From assembly GCA_913030605.1 (NCBI GenBank), contig CAJWEZ010000005.1, positions 30,945-94,944 of the forward strand: DNA of 64,000 nucleotides. The letters run 5' to 3'. Both the position numbers and the translations under genes were made by a program. This DNA comes from an uncultured Spirochaeta sp. (GTDB lineage: Bacteria > Spirochaetota > Spirochaetia > DSM-27196 > Alkalispirochaetaceae). Numbering within the stretch: position 1 is the stretch's first letter; each line of letters begins with the position of its first letter. Below the pieces are notes generated by a model, which did not search any database, was not told the DNA's origin, and saw only the letters and a list, made by a program, of their open reading frames with translations. Below, piece by piece: positions 34,846 through 43,102 of this stretch.

Positions 34846-36051
34846 ATGCACGAGGTATTCATCTGCGGAGCCAAACGCACCGCCATCGGTGCCTACGGAG
34901 GGAGCCTGAAGGACACACCGGCGCCGGAGCTCGGGGCGATCGCCGCCGGCGGTGCGATGGAGGCCGCCGGAATCGCGCCCACGGAGATCAACGAGGTGGT
35001 CATGGGTGTGATTCTCAGCGCCGGGCAGGGTATGGGGCCGGCGCGGCAGGTGGCGATCAACGCGGGACTTCCGGTGGAGACGCCGGCCTACGCGGTGAAC
35101 ATGCTCTGCGGGAGCGGCATGAAGGCGATCATGCAGGGCGCCGACCGGATCCGTCTCGGCGCCTCGCAGGTCGTACTCGCCGGGGGGATGGAAAACATGT
35201 CCCTGGCGCCGTATCTGGCACCGCCGTCCATGCGCTTCGGAACGCGGATGGGCGACGTGGGCCTGCGGGACCACATGATCCTCGACGCCCTCACCGACGT
35301 GTTCAACGACTACCACATGGGCGTAACGGCGGAGAATATCGCCGCGAAGCACCGCCTCGGCCGGGAGGACCAGGACGCCTTTGCCCTGGAGAGTCAGCGG
35401 CGGGCGGCTGCGGCGATCGACGCCGGCCGCTTTGCCGATGAGATCGTACCGGTTGAGGTCCGGCAGCGCCGCGAGACCGTACAGTTTGTCACCGACGAGC
35501 ATCCCCGCCGCGAGACGACCATGGAGTCGCTGGCGAAGCTGCGCCCGGCGTTCCAGAAGGACGGTACCGTCACCGCCGGCAACGCCTCCGGCCTCAACGA
35601 CGGTGCCTCCGCCACGGTGCTTGCTTCGGGGGAGGCGGTGAAGCGCCTGGGGCTCACACCGCTGGCGCGGCTGGTCAGCGACGCCCAGGCCGGCGTGGAT
35701 CCGGCCTTCATGGGGCTTGGCCCGGTGCCGGCGATTCGCTCAGTGCTGAAGAACGCCGGCCTTTCGCTGGACCAGATCGAGCTCATCGAGCTCAACGAGG
35801 CGTTCGCGGCGCAGTCCCTGGGCGTGCTCACCGAGCTGGCCAACGAGCACGGGAGCGACCGCCAGGCGCTCATGGAACGCTGCAACGTCAACGGCGGCGC
35901 CATCGCCCTGGGGCATCCCGTGGGGGCCTCCGGCAATCGGATCGTCGTGACCCTGCTTCACGAGATGGCCCGGCGCGGTCTGCGCTACGGGCTGGCGAGT
36001 CTGTGCATCGGCGGCGGCATGGGAACCGCGCTGGTGGTGGAACGGGTCTGA
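34846..36051 (+). CDS. Acetyl-CoA C-acetyltransferase (thiolase)
   Basis: A 401-residue thiolase. The first nucleophilic Cys is in [13 protein letters not shown] near residue 88. The His motif is [20 protein letters not shown] near 350 and the second Cys is in SLCIGGGMG near 385. NEAFAAQSL supplies the conserved Asn-Glu-Ala-Phe signature. It condenses two acetyl-CoA to acetoacetyl-CoA or, in reverse, thiolytically cleaves 3-oxoacyl-CoA. ATG 34846 has CGGAGG 7 nt upstream; the frame is open further but lies inside the CoA-transferase gene. Its place beside the reductase and CoA-transferase suggests that the operon runs a beta-ketoacyl-CoA interconversion. Confidence 0.93.
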   Translation: MHEVFICGAKRTAIGAYGGSLKDTPAPELGAIAAGGAMEAAGIAPTEINEVVMGVILSAGQGMGPARQVAINAGLPVETPAYAVNMLCGSGMKAIMQGADRIRLGASQVVLAGGMENMSLAPYLAPPSMRFGTRMGDVGLRDHMILDALTDVFNDYHMGVTAENIAAKHRLGREDQDAFALESQRRAAAAIDAGRFADEIVPVEVRQRRETVQFVTDEHPRRETTMESLAKLRPAFQKDGTVTAGNASGLNDGASATVLASGEAVKRLGLTPLARLVSDAQAGVDPAFMGLGPVPAIRSVLKNAGLSLDQIELIELNEAFAAQSLGVLTELANEHGSDRQALMERCNVNGGAIALGHPVGASGNRIVVTLLHEMARRGLRYGLASLCIGGGMGTALVVERV

Positions 36052-36065
36052 CGCGGAGTCGACGC

Positions 36066-37199
36066 ATGGCGAAGAACGCACGACACCGAATCAGTACAGC
36101 GGCGCTGGAACTCTTCTCGCAGCAGTACTACGACCTGGTGTCGGTGGCGCAGATCTGCCGCACCGCCGGCGTCTCCAACGGAGCGTTCTACCGCCACTTT
36201 CGCGACAAGGAAGAGATCTTCCAGTATCTCCTCGACGACTTTCTCTCGCGTTTCGCCGCGGACCTGCGTGCCATCGACGGGAACGACGCTGCGACGCGCC
36301 TGATGCGCTTCGTGGAGGTGGTGTCCGGGGCGGCGTACCGCTACGCGGGGCAGGTGACGATGTTCCGGGAAGGCCAGTATCGCCACCCGGAGTACGAACA
36401 GCGCCTGCGGGAGATCTACATGCGCAGCGCCGAAACCGTTCTGGCGCGCCCGGTGGACGAGGCGGAGTACCTCTTTCTCCTCTCGGGGCTGCGTTTTCTG
36501 TCCACGCGATCGCGGTACCACGACCTGCGGATCGGTCCTGGCGTTCTGGACCGCCTGGTGCAGCTCCTCGAGAACGGAGTCTTCGGCGAGGATGCAACGA
36601 TCTCTCTGGTCGGAGAGCCGCCGCCGGTTCCGCCGGACGAGTACGAACCCCAGGACAGCGGCGAGGCGCTGGTGGCCGCCGGCATCCGCTGCATCGGACG
36701 GGATGGCTACTTTGCGGTGCAGGTCGCGGACATCACGCGGGAGGCGGGGCTGTCGGTGGGGACGTTCTACAAGCGCTTCGAGAGCAAGGAGGCGTTCCTG
36801 GGGGAGGTGGTTCGCCAGATCGGGCGTCGAACGCGCCGCTACCTCTCGTCGCAGGCCCCGGCAACCGGAAACCACCTGGATCGCGAGATCGCCGGTATGT
36901 GGAACTTCCTCGGATACTTCCGGCGCCACCGGGAATACTACACGATCGTCCGGGAAGCGGAGTTCGTGGTGCCGATCGCGGTCAAGGAGTACTACGACGC
37001 CTTCGAGCGCGGCTACGTCCACGGTCGCGGTCTGGCGATGTACCCGGAGGAGGATCGACCGGTGGTGGCAAACTTTCTCATGGGCCTCTCGCACTACCTC
37101 GGCATCGAGGTTCTCTTCAGTACCCGCGTGACCGATGTCCGCGGGCTGGTGGCGCGCCTGGGCGGGCTGCTGGGACACGGGATAAGGAGCGACGCGTGA
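36066..37199 (+). CDS. Tandem TetR-family transcriptional regulator (two TetR modules)
   Basis: A 377-residue protein containing two successive TetR modules. The first DNA-binding domain is at about residues 8-55 (ISTAALELFSQQYYDLVSV through AGVSNGAFYRHFRDKEEIF), followed by a helical ligand-type domain. A linker rich in Pro/Glu (about 180-200) leads to a second DNA-binding domain at about 203-250 (FAVQVADITREAGLSVGTFY and KRFESKEAFLGEVV) and a second helical domain. Ordinary TetR regulators have about 200 residues and dimerise; this looks like a covalent dimer. It likely controls the operon it is embedded in. It starts 14 nt after the thiolase and overlaps the next gene by 4 nt. Confidence 0.85.
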   Translation: MAKNARHRISTAALELFSQQYYDLVSVAQICRTAGVSNGAFYRHFRDKEEIFQYLLDDFLSRFAADLRAIDGNDAATRLMRFVEVVSGAAYRYAGQVTMFREGQYRHPEYEQRLREIYMRSAETVLARPVDEAEYLFLLSGLRFLSTRSRYHDLRIGPGVLDRLVQLLENGVFGEDATISLVGEPPPVPPDEYEPQDSGEALVAAGIRCIGRDGYFAVQVADITREAGLSVGTFYKRFESKEAFLGEVVRQIGRRTRRYLSSQAPATGNHLDREIAGMWNFLGYFRRHREYYTIVREAEFVVPIAVKEYYDAFERGYVHGRGLAMYPEEDRPVVANFLMGLSHYLGIEVLFSTRVTDVRGLVARLGGLLGHGIRSDA

Positions 37200-38215
37200 T
37201 ACGCATTCTGGGAACGGGGCTCTACGCCCCCGGCGAAGCGATCGACAACCGGGAACTGCAGGAACTCGCCGGTATCGAGTTCGACGCCGCGCGCATCGAG
37301 AGCAAGCTCGGGATTCACCGGCGACACATCGCCCACCTTCGCGGCATCGATGAGACCACGGCGGATTTTGCCGAGCGGGCGGCGCGGCGGGCGATCGACG
37401 ACGCCGGCGTGGACCCGATGGAGATCGACCTCTTTGTCGTGGGAACCGACACGCCGGAGTACATCTCTCCCGCCACCAGCATGCTGGTTCAGGGGCGCAT
37501 TCAGGGTGGTCAGCGCTACACCGGCACCTGGGATCTCGGTGCGAGTTGTTCGAGTTTCGTTGCCGCCCTCGACGCCGTGGCGCGCCTGGTCGCCACGGAC
37601 CCCGCGATCAACCGTGCCTGCGTGATCGGTGTGTACAACATGCCGGCGTACTTTCGACCCGGCGACGTGTTCGGCTACTCGATTTTCGCCGACGGCGCCG
37701 GCGCGGTCGTTGTCGAGAAAAGTGCCGCTGGAGCCGCCGCCTCCGACGACGAGAGTCGCTACCTGGGCGGGCAACTCCTTGCGGACGGCACGCAGTGGGA
37801 CTACGTGGGCGTCTACGCCGGTGGAACCCGCACGCCGGTGACGACGGAGCGACTGGAGGCGGGAGAGTACGGCCTGCAGCTCCTGCAGCGGCTCCCCGGC
37901 GACCGGAACGTGAAGCTCTGGCCCGATGTGGTCCGTCGTCTCACCGAGAAGACCGGGATCGCTGTCGACGACGTCGACCACTTCCTGTTTACGCAGATCA
38001 ACCGATCGGTGATCCAGGAGGTCCTGGGTATTCTCGGCGTGCCGGAGGAACGGTCGACGTTCGTCATGGATCGCTACGGCTACACCGGCAGCGCCTGCAT
38101 CCCCATGGCGCTGAACACCGCCGTCAGCGAGGGCCGGATTCGCCGGGGTGACCGGGTGGTGATGGTCGCGTCCGGTGCCGGACTCGCCGTGGCATCGGCG
38201 GCACTGGTGTACTGA
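37196..38215 (+). CDS. KAS III-like (FabH superfamily) condensing-enzyme homologue 2
   Basis: A 339-residue thiolase-fold protein of the 3-oxoacyl-ACP synthase III group. The nucleophilic Cys is in DLGASCSSFVAALDAVAR near residue 117. The position of the catalytic His (PHQAN in FabH) reads FLFTQINRSVIQ near 265, with Thr in place of His. The Asn position (YGNTS) reads DRYGYTGSACIPM near 290, with Tyr. Only the Cys of the triad therefore remains. The GTG start overlaps the regulator stop by 4 nt. It is only distantly similar to the other KAS III-like protein of the operon, and may act as an acyl-transfer partner, an acyl-CoA sensor or a non-classical enzyme. The exact role is unknown. Confidence 0.78.
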   Translation: MIRILGTGLYAPGEAIDNRELQELAGIEFDAARIESKLGIHRRHIAHLRGIDETTADFAERAARRAIDDAGVDPMEIDLFVVGTDTPEYISPATSMLVQGRIQGGQRYTGTWDLGASCSSFVAALDAVARLVATDPAINRACVIGVYNMPAYFRPGDVFGYSIFADGAGAVVVEKSAAGAAASDDESRYLGGQLLADGTQWDYVGVYAGGTRTPVTTERLEAGEYGLQLLQRLPGDRNVKLWPDVVRRLTEKTGIAVDDVDHFLFTQINRSVIQEVLGILGVPEERSTFVMDRYGYTGSACIPMALNTAVSEGRIRRGDRVVMVASGAGLAVASAALVY

Positions 38216-38237
38216 GTCGGAGGTGGTCGCCGGGCGT

Positions 38238-38256
38238 GTATACAGTAGACTGTTGC
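38238..38256 (+). repeat. 19-nt intergenic repeat, copy C
   Basis: GTATACAGTAGACTGTTGC matches all fixed positions of the consensus and contains the perfect palindrome ACAGTAGACTGT. It sits 22 nt after the stop of the last operon gene, between it and the convergent radA. The rest of this 78-bp gap is GC-rich (CCGGCG/CGCCGG segments) with no clear terminator. Confidence 0.6.
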
Positions 38257-38293
38257 ACACCGCCGGCGGCCCCGGCATCGCCGGTCCGGAGCG

Positions 38294-39790
38294 CTACTCC
38301 GGCCGTCGGTTCCGCTCGCCGAACACCGCGGTGATCGCCGCCGGCAGCGAGCGAACACCGTGCCACCCCTCGTCGGTCGCGGCGGCGGTGGCACGCCCGC
38401 GGGATCCGGTATCGCCGGTGGGCGTGGCGTCGGGACCCACGATGCGGGTGAAGCCCATCTCCTTTGCCGCCCGCTCCCGTTGCGTCCGGTGCGAGATCGG
38501 CCGAATCTCTCCCGCCAGCGACAGTTCTCCGGTGGCAAGCGTTCCCGCCGGCACACCGAGCCCCGTGCGGGCCGAGTAGAGTGCCAGCGCCAGCGGCAGG
38601 TCGATCGCCACATCCTGGATGCGCATGCCGCCGGCGACGTTCACGTAGATGTCCTGATCCGAAAAGCGCACGCCGACGTGCTTCTCCAGCACCGCTGCAA
38701 CCCGCGTTACACGACGCGTATCGATGCGGTCCGAAAAGCTGCGCGACACCGACCCCTTGGCGGGCACGGTCAGCGCCTGGATCTCCACCACCAGGACGCG
38801 ACTGCCCTCGTAGCACGGCGCGGCCACCACGCCGGCGGGGCGTACCCCGCGTTCGCCGCCGAGAAACACGCGTCCCGGATCGCTGAGTTCGATCAGGCCA
38901 CGGTGGTCCATCGTGAAGATGCCGACCTCCTCAATGGCCCCGAAGCGGTTTTTGGTCGCCCGTAGAAAGCGCAGGTCGCTCCCTGAGTGTTCGAAGAGCA
39001 GCACCGCGTCGACCATATGCTCGACGACCTTGGGGCCGGCGATCTGTCCCTCCTTCGTCACGTGGGCGACCATCAGCACGCAGGCTCTGGTTCGACGTGC
39101 CCACTCGGTCAGTTCGTGCGTCACGTACTTGATCTGGTTGACCGTCCCCGGCACGCTTCCGGCGTCGGCGGCGATCATCGTCTGGACGCTGTCCACGATC
39201 ACGATCCGCGGGGCCACGACCTCGAGTTCGTCGAGGATGTCCTCGAGGTCCGAGGCGCACAGGAGGGACAGTCCGTCGCCGCGTCCGCGGCCCCCACTTC
39301 CCTCGCCACCCTCGCTGTGTCCGTCGCCGGTGAGGCCCAGACGGTCTGCCCGCTGTCGGATCTGGGCGGCGCTTTCCTCTCCGCTGACGTACAGCACGCC
39401 CGATCCGCGGACACCGCCGGCCATCTGGAGCATCAGCGTGGACTTGCCAATTCCGGGCTCGCCGCCGACCAGCACGGTGGATCCGGGCATGAGTCCGCCG
39501 CCGAGGGCGCGGTCGAGCTCGCCCAGGCCGCTGGAGATCCGGGCGCTGTGCTCCGCGGATACCGCGTTCAGCGGCGTGCTGCGTCGGCGTCCGGCCGCGG
39601 TCGCGTCTCCGCCGCCACCGCGCCGGGAACCCCCGCCCCGGGACGAGCCTCCACCGCCGCCCCGGGCCCCTCCCCGCACGGCGCGCTCCTCCAGAGTGTT
39701 CCACTGACCGCAGGACGGGCACTGGCCCAGCCATTTCGGTTCCTGGTGTCCGCAGGAACTGCACTCGTACACACTCGTTCGCTTGCTCAT
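38294..39790 (-). CDS. radA: DNA repair protein RadA (RadA/Sms)
   Basis: A 498-residue RadA/Sms, a DnaB-like branch-migration ATPase for homologous recombination. It has an N-terminal C4 zinc finger (CSSCGHQEPKWLGQCPSCGQ), then a Gly/Arg/Ser-rich linker (about residues 33-65) that most RadA proteins lack or have much shorter. Next come the RecA-like core with Walker A GGEPGIGKST near 112, Walker B IVIVDSVQTM near 205, and the RadA-specific KNRFG motif near 285. The C-terminal third is the Lon-protease-like domain (VAGGMRIQDVAIDLPLALAL). ATG 39790 gives the family N-terminus; TAGACT lies 10 nt upstream, so the mRNA may be leaderless. Confidence 0.94.
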   Translation of the reverse strand: MSKRTSVYECSSCGHQEPKWLGQCPSCGQWNTLEERAVRGGARGGGGGSSRGGGSRRGGGGDATAAGRRRSTPLNAVSAEHSARISSGLGELDRALGGGLMPGSTVLVGGEPGIGKSTLMLQMAGGVRGSGVLYVSGEESAAQIRQRADRLGLTGDGHSEGGEGSGGRGRGDGLSLLCASDLEDILDELEVVAPRIVIVDSVQTMIAADAGSVPGTVNQIKYVTHELTEWARRTRACVLMVAHVTKEGQIAGPKVVEHMVDAVLLFEHSGSDLRFLRATKNRFGAIEEVGIFTMDHRGLIELSDPGRVFLGGERGVRPAGVVAAPCYEGSRVLVVEIQALTVPAKGSVSRSFSDRIDTRRVTRVAAVLEKHVGVRFSDQDIYVNVAGGMRIQDVAIDLPLALALYSARTGLGVPAGTLATGELSLAGEIRPISHRTQRERAAKEMGFTRIVGPDATPTGDTGSRGRATAAATDEGWHGVRSLPAAITAVFGERNRRPE

Positions 39791-39884
39791 GATCGGACGC
39801 AGTCTACGGGGGATGCACTGCTGTGTGGAAGCGGGGTTTGCCTGTCGCTTGACGGTCTCAGGACAGGTAGGAAGAATGACACCC

Positions 39885-42002
39885 ATGGAGCACACCGACT
39901 ATCGCCTTGCGGCGGTCCTGTACATTGACCTCGTCGGATTTCGCGCGATGATGGCGGCGGACGAGCGCGCGAGTCTCGACGTACTCTCGGAGTACAACGG
40001 GAGGGTCACTCGGATCGCCGGCGAACACCATGGCACCGTCATCAAGACCGACGGGGACGCCCTGCTCCTGGATTTTCCCAGCACCGCGGACGCGGTCCGG
40101 AGCGCCGCCGCGATCCTCCCGGAGATCGGAACGATCGGGCCGGTCCCCGGCGGTGATTCCGACAGCCGACTCCGGGCGCGGGCGGGACTCCACGTGGGGG
40201 ACGTTGTGTTTCGGATGAACGACGCCCTCGGTGACGGTGTGTCGGTGGCGGCGGGTCTCGCCCGGGTTGCCCGACCCGGCGCGATGGCGGTATCTGCGGA
40301 GGTGTTCAGTCAGATCTCCGCCCGCGTCGGTGAGATCGCCGTGACGGATCGCGGGCCGGTTCATCTTGAGCCCGCCGGACGAGACGTCCACGTCCACGAG
40401 CTGCGTCTGGCGGATATGGCCGGCGAACCCGAAACCGATGTCAGACACGCCGCCGGCCGGACGGCTGGCGACGCCGGCACCAGCACCGATGCCGGCAGTC
40501 GCGGCCGCGACGGCGCGGATGACCGCATGGAGCGCATTCGCCGCGCCGTTCTCGCGGAAATTCGGCGGAGCGGCGCGCGGCCACCGGCGACCGCCCTCGA
40601 CCGGCTTCCGGACATGCCCACGTTTCTCACGTCGGCGGAGATCGCCGCGGTGGTTCACGCCGGTCTCGCGCGCCCCGAGAATTCCGCCGACGCCGACGCC
40701 GACGCCGACGCCTACCGCAGCCGCCGCGACGACCGCCATCAGGATCGTGATCGCGACCGCGACGACCGCCGCCGGGATCGCGCCCGCGATCGGCACGCGT
40801 CCTCATGGGGCGACGATGATGATGACCTGTCCGTGGACCGGTCCCCCGCCGGTCGGATCGTCCGCGGACTCAAGCGCATCCTGAAGCAGCCGGGACGCTC
40901 CGACTCCGAAGTGGCCGAGGCGTACCGAAACGAGTTCCGTCGTCGTATGAAGGGCGAGCGCGCTGGCCTCGCGGGGCACACCACCAGCTACATCGGCGTC
41001 AACGCGATGCTCGTGGGAATCTGGTTTTTTACCGGCGCCGGGTTCCCGTGGTATCTGTTCCCGCTGCTGGGGTGGGGCATCGGCTACATGAGCCACCGCG
41101 TATCGGTGGGCGCGAGGGAGACGGAACTCGCGCAGGTTGAGTCGATCGAGCGACCCAGTCGCCGGCAGCTTCAGCTCCATCGGCAGCTGTGGAAGGTGCG
41201 TCGTCGCTTCCGCACACACGTGGCGAGCACCGGAATGACCGCGCTGCTGCTGGGCACGATTAACGTGATTACCGGCGCCGGGTTTCCGTGGGCGCTCATT
41301 CCGATCGGATTCATGGGTATCGGCACGCTCACGCACTGGCGCGCTGCTGCACGGGAGGAATCGGACCTCATCGAGCAGCTGGACGCCAGCGGGTTTGCGC
41401 TTTCGGGAGCGTGGCGCGGTCGTGTGGGACGCATCGGGTCGGTGGTCGGGAACGGCGCCGGCGGATCGTCCGCTTCCGGGGACGCGACGGGCGATCCCGC
41501 GGCGGAGGCTCGGGCGATTCGCGGGGAACTCCTGCGTGAACTCAAGGGCATGAAGGAGGCGCAGCAGCCGCTGGGTGGTGATTTCCGCAGCGTTCTGGAC
41601 ACCTACGTATCGCAGATCGAGGCGCTGGCGACGGCGCTGCGGGAGGTGGATGCGCTGATCGCCGGAATCCCGATCGGCGAGCTCGAGCACAATCGCCGGC
41701 AGCTGGAGGACCAGCTGGCGGCGTGCACCGACGACCGGCTGGCGGCGGAGTACCGGCGCAGTATCGAGCAGATCGACGGTCAGCGGCAGTCGTTTTCGGA
41801 ATTGAAGACGGAGCGGGAGATGCTGTCTCTGCGGACCGACACCGCCGTTGGTGCGCTGAAACAGTTGAAAATCGACGTGGTACGCGCCCGCAGCAGCCGG
41901 AGCCGTGCCGCGGAGACCTCCCTCGAGGATCTCCGCAGTCGCAGCACCGAACTGAGTCGCTATCTCAGCGACCTCCGCGAGGCGTACGAGGAACTGGAGT
42001 AG
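39885..42002 (+). CDS. Class III nucleotidyl-cyclase-like protein with two 2TM domains and coiled coil
   Basis: A 705-residue multidomain protein. Residues 1-170 form a class III adenylate/guanylate cyclase domain. It has the metal Asp in VLYIDLVGF and a second in KTDGDALLLDF, but the stretch that normally reads VNxAARL is VSVAAGLA, so the transition-state Asn and Arg appear to be Ser and Gly. About 267-304 is a low-complexity Asp/Ala then Asp/Arg stretch. Two similar 2TM domains follow (about 354-408 and 437-487, each with TGAGFPW), then a long coiled coil (541-705). Cyclase activity is uncertain. It may be a membrane-bound nucleotide or scaffold protein. The start could also be ATG 39876, three codons earlier. 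Confidence 0.75.
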   Translation: MEHTDYRLAAVLYIDLVGFRAMMAADERASLDVLSEYNGRVTRIAGEHHGTVIKTDGDALLLDFPSTADAVRSAAAILPEIGTIGPVPGGDSDSRLRARAGLHVGDVVFRMNDALGDGVSVAAGLARVARPGAMAVSAEVFSQISARVGEIAVTDRGPVHLEPAGRDVHVHELRLADMAGEPETDVRHAAGRTAGDAGTSTDAGSRGRDGADDRMERIRRAVLAEIRRSGARPPATALDRLPDMPTFLTSAEIAAVVHAGLARPENSADADADADAYRSRRDDRHQDRDRDRDDRRRDRARDRHASSWGDDDDDLSVDRSPAGRIVRGLKRILKQPGRSDSEVAEAYRNEFRRRMKGERAGLAGHTTSYIGVNAMLVGIWFFTGAGFPWYLFPLLGWGIGYMSHRVSVGARETELAQVESIERPSRRQLQLHRQLWKVRRRFRTHVASTGMTALLLGTINVITGAGFPWALIPIGFMGIGTLTHWRAAAREESDLIEQLDASGFALSGAWRGRVGRIGSVVGNGAGGSSASGDATGDPAAEARAIRGELLRELKGMKEAQQPLGGDFRSVLDTYVSQIEALATALREVDALIAGIPIGELEHNRRQLEDQLAACTDDRLAAEYRRSIEQIDGQRQSFSELKTEREMLSLRTDTAVGALKQLKIDVVRARSSRSRAAETSLEDLRSRSTELSRYLSDLREAYEELE
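40684..40797 (+). repeat. Simple-sequence stretch encoding Asp-Ala and Asp-Arg repeats
   Basis: Tandem GCCGAC units (four copies from about 40686) followed by degenerate CGCGAC/GATCGC hexamers encode a DADADADA run and a DRDRDRDD-type run inside the cyclase-like gene. The reading frame is kept. Such hexamer repeats tend to vary in copy number by slippage. Confidence 0.7.
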
Positions 42003-42013
42003 GGCCGCGGGTT

Positions 42014-43102
42014 CTACCGCCCCGCGTCCACGAGCTCGATCTCGAACACCAGGTACGCGTTCGGGGGAATCACACCGCCTGCGCCACGGGAGCCGTACGC
42101 CAGGTCCGGAGGGAGGACGACGGTGCGCACTTCGCCTTCGTGCATCTGTGCCACGGTGAGATCCCAGCCCCGGATCACCCGTCCGGCGCCCACCGCAAAC
42201 TGGAACGGGCCCCGGTTACGGCTGGAGTCGAACTGACGTCCATCCAGGAACCGTCCGGTATACTGTACCGTCACCTGGGCGCCCTGCCGCGGACGGGGGC
42301 CGTCCCCCTGCCGGTCGATCCGCACCCAGATTCCGTTGGCGTCACGCTCGGCATCCGGAAACTGTTCCTCGATCCGGGAGATCTGCTCCCGCTGTGCCCG
42401 CTCCGCGGCGTCCCGGGCCTCGGCCACGGCTCGCTCGCGGGCACGGTCAAACGCCTCCTGATCGGTCCGGAACTCCCGGGCAGCCTCTCCCACACGGATG
42501 ATCTCAACGTGCCGAATCCGGTCTCCCTGCCTCACGGCGTCGACCACGTCCTGGCCGCGGACCACGTGGCCAAACACGGTGTGGTGGTCGTCGAGCCACG
42601 GCGTCGGCACGTGGGTGATGAAGAACTGGCTCCCGTTTGTGTTGGGGCCGGAGTTTGCCATGGAGAGCGTTCCCGGCCGGTCGTGGCGCAGGGTGGGGTC
42701 AAACTCGTCGGGAAACCGGTACCCGGGGCCGCCGGTGCCGTTTCCGTTGGGGTCGCCTCCCTGGATCATGAAATCGTCGATCACCCGGTGAAACGTGAGA
42801 CCGTCGTAGAAGCGGGATGAGTCGTTGCGGTTGTGACGGATCGTGCCCTCTGCGAGCCCCACAAAGTTGATCACCGTCAGCGGTGTCTTTTCGTACTCCA
42901 GCTCCACCAGGATGTCCGAGTGGCCGTTCACGGTCCTGCTGGTCTCGATCCGGGCGTACAGCCCCGGCGCGAGGTCGGCCTCCGGGGACTGCGTGACTGC
43001 CGAGGACTGGGCGACCGCCGTGGCGGCCGCGACAGTCGCCAGCAGCAACGCCAGGACCGCACGGATCGGTGCCGGTGCCATCGAATGCCGCCGGACCCTC
43101 AC
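42014..43102 (-). CDS. Dual-family immunophilin: cyclophilin-FKBP fusion peptidyl-prolyl isomerase
   Basis: A 362-residue exported PPIase with two unrelated isomerase domains. After a signal peptide (about residues 9-32, ending TAVAQ) comes a cyclophilin domain (about 45-205) with [30 protein letters not shown] and HTVFGHVV. A charged helical linker (about 210-250, rich in Arg/Glu/Ala) joins it to an FKBP domain (about 255-362) with [34 protein letters not shown] and [19 protein letters not shown]. It would assist folding of proteins in the periplasm. Such cyclophilin-FKBP fusions are known but rare. The GTG start overlaps the serA stop by 3 nt; an internal ATG at 43081 is the alternative start. 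Confidence 0.92.
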   Translation of the reverse strand: MRVRRHSMAPAPIRAVLALLLATVAAATAVAQSSAVTQSPEADLAPGLYARIETSRTVNGHSDILVELEYEKTPLTVINFVGLAEGTIRHNRNDSSRFYDGLTFHRVIDDFMIQGGDPNGNGTGGPGYRFPDEFDPTLRHDRPGTLSMANSGPNTNGSQFFITHVPTPWLDDHHTVFGHVVRGQDVVDAVRQGDRIRHVEIIRVGEAAREFRTDQEAFDRARERAVAEARDAAERAQREQISRIEEQFPDAERDANGIWVRIDRQGDGPRPRQGAQVTVQYTGRFLDGRQFDSSRNRGPFQFAVGAGRVIRGWDLTVAQMHEGEVRTVVLPPDLAYGSRGAGGVIPPNAYLVFEIELVDAGR

